Shown here in pieces: positions 1 through 6,117 of a stretch of DNA of 8,258 nucleotides (position 1 is the first letter of the stretch; every line of letters begins with the position of its first letter). The position numbers and the translations under genes were made by a program. The stretch spans positions 1-8,258 of the forward strand of contig JAFQDI010000070.1 of the NCBI GenBank assembly GCA_017416055.1, in the 5' to 3' direction. The notes under the pieces were generated by a model. It saw only the letters and a list, made by a program, of their open reading frames with translations, searched no databases and was not told the origin of the DNA. This DNA comes from Lachnospiraceae bacterium. GTDB lineage: Bacteria; Bacillota_A; Clostridia; Lachnospirales; Lachnospiraceae.

Positions 1-1
1 G

Positions 2-178
2 GAGACGGAGCAGGGTGTGCTCTGCGAGCTTAGATCCGGCAAGTATAATATCAATCCGATCGCAGTTAAGTATGGTGGCGGTGGTCATCAGAAGGCCAGC
101 GGAGCAACGGTCAAGGATCGGAAAGAAGCGATGCAGATGTTAGCAGATCTGGACCGGATGATGGAGGAAAAAGAATGA
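2..178 (+). CDS. C-terminal end of a DHH/DHHA1 phosphoesterase (5' end outside window)
   Basis: This frame is open from the window edge and ends at TGA 176-178, giving 58 residues. It contains GGGGHQKASGA (residues about 28-38 of the fragment), the glycine-rich substrate-binding signature of the DHHA1 domain found at the C-terminus of NrnA/RecJ-type phosphoesterases. The following gene has the equivalent GGGHACASGA, so this is the tail of a tandem paralogue. NrnA-type enzymes are known to degrade RNA oligomers of a few nucleotides and to convert 3'-phosphoadenosine 5'-phosphate to AMP in the cytoplasm. The catalytic DHH half lies outside the window, so intactness cannot be judged. Its stop overlaps the next start as ATGA (175-178), implying translational coupling. 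Confidence 0.85.
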   Translation, partial: ETEQGVLCELRSGKYNINPIAVKYGGGGHQKASGATVKDRKEAMQMLADLDRMMEEKE

Positions 179-1161
179 ACAGACCGGCAATGGAGACAAT
201 ATTGAATAAGATCAAAGAGTATGATCGAATCATGCTTTTTCGGCACATCCGTATGGACGGAGATTGTGTCGGCGCGACAAAGGGCTTTAAGGAGATTTTG
301 AAGCTGTCCTTCCCGGAGAAGGAGATTCTGTTGGTGGATGACCAGCATTCGGATTTTCTGGCTTTTTTGGGACCGGACGATGCGCCGGTTGCGGATTCTG
401 TGTATGAGAGTGCGCTGGCGATCGTGCTGGATACAGGAACAGCAGATCGTGTGTACAATCAGAAGTTCAAGCTTTGTAAGGAGATTGTGAAGATTGACCA
501 CCACATCCCGGTGGACGATTACGGCACTTATTCTTGGGTGGAGGAGGAAAAGTCCTCCTGTTGTGAGATGATTGCAGAGTTTTACCACACCTTCAGAGAT
601 GAACTGAAGATCAATGTAACTGCTGCGACCTATCTTTACACCGGTATGGTGACGGATTCGGGAAGATTCCGTTTTCGCTCCGTTTCCGGCGACACCATGC
701 GATATGCAGGTATGCTTCTCGATCTGGGGATTGATACGGATACGTTGTATGCGCATCTTTACCTTCAGGAGTTTGAATATCTGAAGTTTGAGTCTTACGT
801 CTATGACAAAATGCAGATGACGGAAAACGGCGTGGCGTACATCTTCGTGGACAAAGAGATGCGGGAGAGGTTCAATCTCACGCAGGAGGCGGCCAGCGGT
901 GCGGTGTCCTTCTTGGAGGGGATCAAGGGAAGCATCATCTGGATGGCGTTTATTGAGAACAGTGATCCGGAAAAGACCATCCGAGTTCGCCTTCGTTCCC
1001 GCTTTGTCCATGTGGATAAACTTGCGAACAAATATCACGGAGGTGGTCATGCCTGCGCCAGCGGTGCGACCGTTTATTCCCCGGAGGAGATGGCAGCATT
1101 GATTGCGGATGCGGACGCATTGATCAAAGAATATAAAGAAACACATGAGGATTGGTTATGA
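175..1161 (+). CDS. DHH/DHHA1 family phosphoesterase, NrnA-like (nanoRNase/pAp phosphatase)
   Basis: A complete 328-residue protein, the usual length for NrnA. The DHH domain carries the expected metal-binding motifs in order: HIRMDGD (24-30, where the family more often has HxxPDGD), D86 in VLDTGTAD, D108-H109-H110 in IDHH, and D161 in TDSGRFRF. The C-terminal DHHA1 domain ends with GGGH (289-292) followed by ACASGA. All catalytic residues expected of the family appear present, so the enzyme should be active on short RNA oligonucleotides or pAp in the cytoplasm. The ATG at 175 is preceded by GGAGG at 163-167 and overlaps the upstream stop by 4 bases. It sits between a paralogue and surE in one operon. 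NrnA itself or a paralogue with a different small-molecule substrate (for example a cyclic dinucleotide linear product) cannot be told apart by eye, so no symbol is given. Confidence 0.92.
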   Translation: MNRPAMETILNKIKEYDRIMLFRHIRMDGDCVGATKGFKEILKLSFPEKEILLVDDQHSDFLAFLGPDDAPVADSVYESALAIVLDTGTADRVYNQKFKLCKEIVKIDHHIPVDDYGTYSWVEEEKSSCCEMIAEFYHTFRDELKINVTAATYLYTGMVTDSGRFRFRSVSGDTMRYAGMLLDLGIDTDTLYAHLYLQEFEYLKFESYVYDKMQMTENGVAYIFVDKEMRERFNLTQEAASGAVSFLEGIKGSIIWMAFIENSDPEKTIRVRLRSRFVHVDKLANKYHGGGHACASGATVYSPEEMAALIADADALIKEYKETHEDWL

Positions 1162-1880
1162 GAATTTTGATTACAAACGACGATGGAATATATGCGCCCG
1201 GGATGCGTCCCCTTGCTCGCTGGGCAAAGAAATACGGTGAGGTGACCGTGGTTGCTCCGAAGGTGGAGCAGAGCGGAAAAAGCCACGGAATTGATATCAT
1301 TCATCCCTTTGAGGTAAAAAAGATTGATCTGGAGCCGGGGGTTAATGCCTATGCAGTGGATTCTACTCCGGCAGACTGTGTTCGGTTTGCATTAACAGGA
1401 CTTCGGTTAGAGGTGGATTTGATTATCTCCGGCATAAACCGTGGATTTAATTTGGGCCGCGATATTATGTACTCCGGAACCGCAGGAGCCGTGTTTGAGG
1501 CCGCCAGCGTGGGAAAGAAGGCCATTGCCATCTCCACTTCTCCAGCCTATTATCCGCAGGCGGTGGAGCAGCTTGACGAGGTGTTTGCCTATGTGAAGGA
1601 GCATGATCTCTTGTCCTACAATCCGATCTGGAATATTAATCTGGTACCGGAGAAAAAGGGCATCCGCATTACCAGACAGGGTGGCCTGTATTTTTCTGAT
1701 GATTTTGTACCTCAGGGCGATGATATGTATATCGCGGTGGGCAAATGTGTATTTCAGGACACGAACAACTTGGAACTGGACACTGACGCGGTGACACATG
1801 GGTATACGTCGGTGATGCCACTGGCGATGGAGAGAGTAAACCGGGCAGTGTATGAGCAGTTGAAAGGGTTGAATGAGTAG
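1158..1880 (+). CDS. surE: 5'/3'-nucleotidase SurE
   Basis: A 240-residue protein, close to the roughly 250 usual for SurE, a cytoplasmic metal-dependent phosphatase that removes phosphate from nucleoside 5'- and 3'-monophosphates and, in some species, cleaves short polyphosphate. Signatures are MRILITNDDG at the N-terminus (metal ligands D8 and D9), S39 in VEQSGKSHG, DSTPADCV (68-75), and SGINRGFNLGRD (from 91, including N94) followed by YSGTAGAVFEA. These match the four metal ligands of the family. The ATG at 1158 was chosen because it overlaps the upstream stop as ATGA, has GAGG at 1147-1150 seven bases upstream, and begins directly at the conserved core. An in-frame TTG at 1152 would add only two residues. 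The gene ends in TAG and is followed 9 bases later by a terminator hairpin, so it closes the + strand operon. Confidence 0.96.
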   Translation: MRILITNDDGIYAPGMRPLARWAKKYGEVTVVAPKVEQSGKSHGIDIIHPFEVKKIDLEPGVNAYAVDSTPADCVRFALTGLRLEVDLIISGINRGFNLGRDIMYSGTAGAVFEAASVGKKAIAISTSPAYYPQAVEQLDEVFAYVKEHDLLSYNPIWNINLVPEKKGIRITRQGGLYFSDDFVPQGDDMYIAVGKCVFQDTNNLELDTDAVTHGYTSVMPLAMERVNRAVYEQLKGLNE

Positions 1881-1889
1881 AGTGAAGAG

Positions 1890-1913
1890 GGAGTCCGTAA
1901 AGGACTCCTTTTT
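1890..1913 (+). terminator. Intrinsic terminator of the DHH-surE operon
   Basis: A 7-bp perfect stem (GGAGTCC 1890-1896 with GGACTCC 1902-1908), a 5-base loop, then a run of five T (1909-1913). It starts 9 bases after the surE stop. This is the standard shape of a rho-independent terminator. Confidence 0.85.
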
Positions 1914-1923
1914 AAGATAAATG

Positions 1924-1961
1924 AAGAAGCACAGAACTCTTTTTTGAATTCTGTGCTTCTT
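1924..1961. terminator. 13-bp hairpin between convergent operons, probable bidirectional terminator
   Basis: A perfect 13-bp stem (1924-1936 with 1949-1961) encloses a 12-base loop containing six T on the + strand. The closing arm is followed by TTCTTA on the + strand and by a moderately T-rich stretch on the - strand. It lies between the surE stop and the stop of the large lipoprotein gene, so it can end transcripts from both sides. The U-tract on either side is imperfect, so efficiency is uncertain. Confidence 0.65.
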
Positions 1962-1967
1962 TTCTTA

Positions 1968-1987
1968 CGACAGAGCTATTTCTGTCG
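1968..1987 (-). terminator. Small hairpin just after the large lipoprotein gene
   Basis: A 7-bp perfect stem (CGACAGA 1968-1974 with TCTGTCG 1981-1987) with a 6-base loop, 9 bases after the stop of the - strand lipoprotein gene. No T-run follows it on the - strand, so it may be a 3'-end protecting or pausing hairpin acting with the 13-bp hairpin beyond it rather than a terminator alone. Confidence 0.4.
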
Positions 1988-1996
1988 ACAAGCTAT

Positions 1997-4702
1997 TTAC
2001 TCCACAACCTCAATCACAACTGCCTGTGCAGGGAACTGAGATACGCCGATATCAGCCATCTTGTCACCGGAGATGTAATCCGTCTTGGACGCGCTGATGG
2101 TATTGTAGGTCTTGTAGGTTCCGAGATAGTAGTCAGCGCCTGCCACGTTAGCGGTGAGAACCTTAAGCTCTGCATTGTAAACGAATACAGCGGTGGGAGC
2201 GTCAGTGATCTGAACGCCAACCTTGCCTGCGGTGTACTCATAGATGTCGATGTACTTCTTTGCGTCGCCGTCCATGAAGTACAGCTTAAATCCGCCGTCT
2301 ACAGCCTCAAGGAAGATATCGGTAGCCTTGGACATCTTGTCGGTGGTAGCTAAGTAGTTGCCATCCATCGCGCCTGCGAAGTACAGGGTCTTACCCAGGT
2401 TAGCCTGAACCAGAGAGAACTTGTACGCAGTATCTGCAGCCAGAGACTCAACAACCTTTACAGCAACCGGCTTTACTTCCAGCGTGCAAAGCTGTGCGGG
2501 GAACTGGGAAACACCTACGTCAGCAGCCTTGTCACCGGAGATATAGTCGGTTTTGGAAGCGCTGATGGTATTGTAGGTCTTGTAGGTTCCGAGATAGTAG
2601 TCAGCACCTGCCACGTTAGCGGTGAGAACCTTAAGCTCTGCATTGTAAACGAATACAGCGGTAGGAGCATCAGTGATCTGAACGCCAACCTTGCCTGCGG
2701 TGTACTCATAGATGTCGATGTATTTTTTCGAATCGCCATCCTTGAAGTAGAGCTTGAAGCCACCGTCAACGGTCTCAAGGTAAACATCAACTGCCTTCTC
2801 AGCCTTGTTGGTGGTTGCCAGGTAGTTGCCGTCCATCGCACCTGCGAAGTAGAGAATCTCGCCCAGGTTGTTCTGAGACAGAGCGAACTTGAACGCCTTG
2901 TCAGCCTCGGGAGTCTCAACGACGTTGTTCACGTACTTAGCGGGGGCAATCGTAGCCATTCCTGCGGGGAACTGGGAAACACCAATATCAGCAGCCTTGT
3001 CACCGGAAATATAGTCGGTCTTGGAAGCGCTGATGGTGTTGTAGGTCTTGTAGGTGCCGAGATAGTAGTCAGCGCCAGCTACGTTAGCGGTGAGAACCTT
3101 CAGCTCGGTGTTGTAAGTAAAGGTAGCGGTAGGAGCGTCAGTGATCTGAACGCCAACCTTGCCTGCGGTGTACTCATAGATATCGATGTATTTCTTTGCG
3201 TCGCCGTCCTTGAAGTAGATGCGGAATCCACCGTCAACGGTCTCCAGATAAACATCAACGGCTTTGTCGCCTCTGTCGCTGGTTGCCAGATAGTTTCCGC
3301 TCATCTCGCCGGTGAAGTACAGGTACTGTCCAAGGTTAGCCTGATACAGAGCGAACTTGTAAGCCTTGTCAGCCTCAGGGTTTTCTACGAAAGTAGGGAG
3401 ATATACATCAGTGGGAGCGGAATCAACCTTGATCTCGAACTCCTTGGTGTCGGTTACGGAGCCACAGGTGAAAGTAGCGGTAACCTTAACGGTAGCGGCC
3501 TCCTCAGGCAGGGTGATTACCAGCTTGCCGTCGGTGATCACTGCGCAGTCATTGTCGGAAGCCCAAGCGATGATTACAGACTCATAGCTCTGACCAACCA
3601 TGTTCAGATCAATGGTGATATCTTCGGTAGCTGCCTCGGGAAGAGTCAGGCTTTCCTTTTCGAATGCAACCTTCTCCTCGTCGTTTTTCTCGGGAAGGCT
3701 AACGTAAGTAATGGCATCTGCGGTTACGGGAGTCAGGTAGAATGCGCCGTTGTATACACAGATAACACCGGTAACATCAGCGATCCAACCAACGTGAGAG
3801 CCATGGCCCTCGATGAATGCGGTCTGCTCATCTTTGGTCAGAGGACATACGGAAGAGGAGATACGTACGTAGGACTCCAGCTCGCCCATCTTGAAGCGAT
3901 AGTAACCGCTGCCGGTATCCTGAGAAGTGATCTCTACGCCCTTAATGGTAACCAGCATTGCCTGGGGACCTGCTAAAGCAGCGTCATCCAGTTTAGCTGC
4001 ATTTTTATAAATCTCGGTGATATCTACGGGCTTCAGCTCGTTCTTCTCATCCAGAACAACGACGCTTGCCTGCTCGATTTCCAAGGTTCCGTTGTAGGTG
4101 GTCTTGATACCGGTAACCTCAACAGTCATACCAACCTCAAGCTTGTCATCGGTCACAGGGTCGGTGGAAAGACCATAAACATAGTAGCCGCCATCGTTAT
4201 TCAGAGACTGTACGTACAGAGCATTAGCGGTGTTTCCCTTGGACTTTGCGATGATTGCGGAAACAATACCCTTTACGGTAATGTTGGATCCGTCCTCAGC
4301 GCCTGCATAGTCGGCGAAACCGGACTCCTTGAAGGCAGGAACAACACGGTCGAAGCTAACGGAAGCAGTCTGACCCTTATTGTTCTTTACGGTAGCAGTC
4401 AGTTTGTACTTGATCTCGGAAGCAGTCTTCTCATTGACATCGATGGTTACCATCGTATCGTTATCAACGATCTTAACGCCGTCGTTAACGTCAATGGTCC
4501 ACTCAACATCATACTTGGTGGTGCCGACCATTACAACTCCGACAAGATCATAGTCGGTAGCAGTGGTAGTGGCTTTGTCTTTGTAAAGACCGGTCAGATA
4601 ATTTTTTGCTGCAATCAGGTTTTCGTCCTCTTTTTTCTGACATGCAGAAACTGCGGTCAGGCAGAGGAGCAGCACGAGTACATAAGAAAGTATCTTTTTC
4701 AT
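1997..4702 (-). CDS. Large surface lipoprotein: Ig-like and OB-fold-like regions plus three 156-aa repeats
   Basis: A 901-residue predicted lipoprotein of no named family that I recognise. The N-terminus MKK followed by a hydrophobic segment ends in lipobox VSAC, with Cys21 as the lipidated residue, so it is anchored outside the membrane. Residues about 30-125 look like an atrophied bacterial Ig-like domain (WTIDVND, TATVKNNKG). About 130-335 carry two OB-fold-like segments (ITVKGIVSAI...YVQ...VEVTGIKTTYNG and VTIKGVEI...VTGVICVYNGAFYL). About 350-428 resemble a second Ig-like domain. From 447 to the end come three tandem 156-residue repeats. The ATG at 4702 is preferred because AAGGAG (4709-4714) lies 6 bases upstream and it starts exactly at the signal peptide; an in-frame TTG at 4735 would add 11 non-signal residues and overlap the previous gene. 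It lies 29 bases after the nuclease lipoprotein gene, so it is probably co-transcribed. A nucleic-acid or glycan binding role is inference from the OB-fold-like regions and neighbour. Confidence 0.88.
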   Translation of the reverse strand: MKKILSYVLVLLLCLTAVSACQKKEDENLIAAKNYLTGLYKDKATTTATDYDLVGVVMVGTTKYDVEWTIDVNDGVKIVDNDTMVTIDVNEKTASEIKYKLTATVKNNKGQTASVSFDRVVPAFKESGFADYAGAEDGSNITVKGIVSAIIAKSKGNTANALYVQSLNNDGGYYVYGLSTDPVTDDKLEVGMTVEVTGIKTTYNGTLEIEQASVVVLDEKNELKPVDITEIYKNAAKLDDAALAGPQAMLVTIKGVEITSQDTGSGYYRFKMGELESYVRISSSVCPLTKDEQTAFIEGHGSHVGWIADVTGVICVYNGAFYLTPVTADAITYVSLPEKNDEEKVAFEKESLTLPEAATEDITIDLNMVGQSYESVIIAWASDNDCAVITDGKLVITLPEEAATVKVTATFTCGSVTDTKEFEIKVDSAPTDVYLPTFVENPEADKAYKFALYQANLGQYLYFTGEMSGNYLATSDRGDKAVDVYLETVDGGFRIYFKDGDAKKYIDIYEYTAGKVGVQITDAPTATFTYNTELKVLTANVAGADYYLGTYKTYNTISASKTDYISGDKAADIGVSQFPAGMATIAPAKYVNNVVETPEADKAFKFALSQNNLGEILYFAGAMDGNYLATTNKAEKAVDVYLETVDGGFKLYFKDGDSKKYIDIYEYTAGKVGVQITDAPTAVFVYNAELKVLTANVAGADYYLGTYKTYNTISASKTDYISGDKAADVGVSQFPAQLCTLEVKPVAVKVVESLAADTAYKFSLVQANLGKTLYFAGAMDGNYLATTDKMSKATDIFLEAVDGGFKLYFMDGDAKKYIDIYEYTAGKVGVQITDAPTAVFVYNAELKVLTANVAGADYYLGTYKTYNTISASKTDYISGDKMADIGVSQFPAQAVVIEVVE
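2000..3364 (-). repeat. Three tandem 468-bp coding repeats (156 residues each)
   Basis: The units are 2897-3364 (repeat 1), 2429-2896 (repeat 2) and 2000-2428 (repeat 3, shortened at its end by the stop codon). The phase is exact: the same GCGCTGATGG on the + strand occurs at 2091, 2559 and 3027, each 468 bp apart. Each unit contains YKF, GNYLAT, KKYIDIYEYTAGKVGVQITD, LKVLTANVAGADYYLGTYKT and ISASKTDYISGDK. By eye, repeats 2 and 3 differ at only 3 of 164 bases over 2091-2254 versus 2559-2722, including synonymous sites, while repeat 1 is more diverged. Confidence 0.97.
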
Positions 4703-4708
4703 GATAAA

Positions 4709-4714
4709 CTCCTT
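4709..4714 (-). promoter_or_regulatory. Ribosome binding site fixing the large lipoprotein start
   Basis: AAGGAG on the - strand, 6 bases before the ATG at 4702. It decides in favour of this start over the longer frame that opens with TTG at 4735. Confidence 0.8.
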
Positions 4715-4731
4715 ACTTTTTAGATAATTGG

Positions 4732-6090
4732 TCAATGGATCGTAATGTTATCCATGGTAAATACTTTGATCTGGTAGGAACCATCAAAGTAATCGACAAG
4801 ACCCTTCACATCAATGGTCTTGCCTTCAAAGGCATCCGCAGTGATCAGGTTCTTGTTTTCGTCCAGAAGGACAGTGGTGCGAACAGAAACGGTAACGCCG
4901 TCCACCTCGCAGGTCAGTGTCATGGCACCCTTGGAGGAACTGTCCTCGTTTGTGGTGGTATACACGTTCTTGACCGTGAGATTCTTCATCTCGACGGAGG
5001 TGTTCATGGCAAGCTGTGCGAAATCAAAGGTCTTGGTCCCTTCTTCGCCGATAATTTCCACTTTTCCGTTTTGGAAGGTGTCTGCGTCGGTGAGAACGTA
5101 AGCGGGTGCTCTGCCCTCGCCAAGCTTTTGAATGTTGTTCGGGTCATTCGGTTTCATCTGGCGGTAGGAGAGGTCGGACACCTGATAGGTTCCGCCGGCC
5201 TCATAGTACTGAACACTTCCCACGATTCGGACTTCGTTGCCCACGGAGAGAATATCCAAGCCCGCGCCGGTCAGATTATAACCGTAATAAATGGCCATAC
5301 CGTAGTACATATCGGTCTCGGGATCGTAGTCCTCAATATAGACGGTTTGAGCATTGTTCATAGTGATCACACCGTTGAACGCAACCTTCATTCCGCTATA
5401 TTGCTCGATGTTGGTCCGAAGCTCCTTCAAAGTCAGCTCAACTGCCTCACCGTAGTAGAAGTTAGGATCTTTCTGACCGGAGTGTACATTCAGTTTCTGA
5501 GCTTTCGCCTGATTGATCGCAGCAACGCAAGTGGAACCGTAACGGTTGTTTGCGGAGTTGGAGGCGATGGCCAGACCGTTCTGTAGGATTTCAATGTTTA
5601 AGTTGCGGTATTCGTTAGAATCAGCGGTTTTGTACCATACCCAGCTGAGATAGCGGTCTCCTGTGGAATCTGCCTCCCAAGTAGAAGAGTCGGATTCTAA
5701 GATGATCGAGGTCGCCTGAGAAAGCTTTTCTCTGGTGAAGGCTGCCGCCGTTTTACCGTATTCCTCAATCTTTCCTGTTGACTCGGGAGTGTTGACTGCC
5801 AGATATCTGGCTTTCAGCACTCCGCCGTCAAACTTGTCGGAAGGAACGTGGAAATGGGTGGTGTCGCCGTCGATATACATTTTTACGTCAACCACTTCCA
5901 ATTTGGCCGTGGAAGAGTTCATATCCAGCTTAACCGAGGCTGCGTAATCAATGGGATCGGTAACTGCCGGATTTTCGGTGGAACTCTGTCCTGATTCGGT
6001 GGAAGAGTGTCCGTCGCCGCAGCCGTACAGGCAGCCAAGCAACATGCATAACGACAAAAACAGTGCTAAAAATCTAAACTTGCTTTTCAT
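4732..6090 (-). CDS. Secreted thermonuclease-family (SNase) lipoprotein with two OB-fold-like regions
   Basis: A 452-residue predicted surface nuclease. A signal peptide (1-19 or 1-23) ends in LLGC (Cys20) or LYGC (Cys24), either of which could be the lipidation site; a Ser/Thr-rich linker runs to about 45. The SNase domain, about 63-205, shows the family landmarks: YIDGDT (72-77), RYLAVNTPE (95-103), YGKTAAAFTREKL (111-123) and DRYLSWVWY (145-153). Aligned by eye to S. aureus nuclease, R95, E103 and R146 match R35, E43 and R87, D74 and D76 match D19 and D21, and N100 replaces D40, a calcium ligand. Two OB-fold-like segments follow (about 212-312 and 327-452), the second close to the C-terminus (VDVKGLVDYFDGSYQI type). 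The family hydrolyses DNA and RNA outside the cell. The gene begins 27 bases after the solute-binding protein gene, with only a weak ribosome site, and precedes the repeat lipoprotein by 29 bases, suggesting one mRNA. Confidence 0.88.
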   Translation of the reverse strand: MKSKFRFLALFLSLCMLLGCLYGCGDGHSSTESGQSSTENPAVTDPIDYAASVKLDMNSSTAKLEVVDVKMYIDGDTTHFHVPSDKFDGGVLKARYLAVNTPESTGKIEEYGKTAAAFTREKLSQATSIILESDSSTWEADSTGDRYLSWVWYKTADSNEYRNLNIEILQNGLAIASNSANNRYGSTCVAAINQAKAQKLNVHSGQKDPNFYYGEAVELTLKELRTNIEQYSGMKVAFNGVITMNNAQTVYIEDYDPETDMYYGMAIYYGYNLTGAGLDILSVGNEVRIVGSVQYYEAGGTYQVSDLSYRQMKPNDPNNIQKLGEGRAPAYVLTDADTFQNGKVEIIGEEGTKTFDFAQLAMNTSVEMKNLTVKNVYTTTNEDSSSKGAMTLTCEVDGVTVSVRTTVLLDENKNLITADAFEGKTIDVKGLVDYFDGSYQIKVFTMDNITIH

Positions 6091-6117
6091 GGTAATCGTA
6101 TTCCTGTCCGAGTGGAA

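Noticed and set aside
88..1146. A 352-codon open frame on the - strand opposite the DHH phosphoesterase
   Set aside because: It spans two overlapping, motif-complete DHH genes on the + strand; its translation is rich in Arg, His and Ile with no domain pattern, typical of an antisense shadow.
2000..3364. CRISPR array or non-coding satellite
   Set aside because: The 468-bp units are in one uninterrupted reading frame with whole-codon period and no repeat-spacer structure.
4703..4735. Longer start (TTG at 4735) for the large lipoprotein
   Set aside because: It would add 11 charged residues before a perfect MKK signal peptide and overlap the nuclease stop, while the ATG at 4702 has AAGGAG at ideal spacing.
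4735..5586. A 283-codon open frame on the + strand opposite the nuclease gene
   Set aside because: The - strand frame has signal peptide, SNase and OB-like motifs; the + strand translation has none and no ribosome site.
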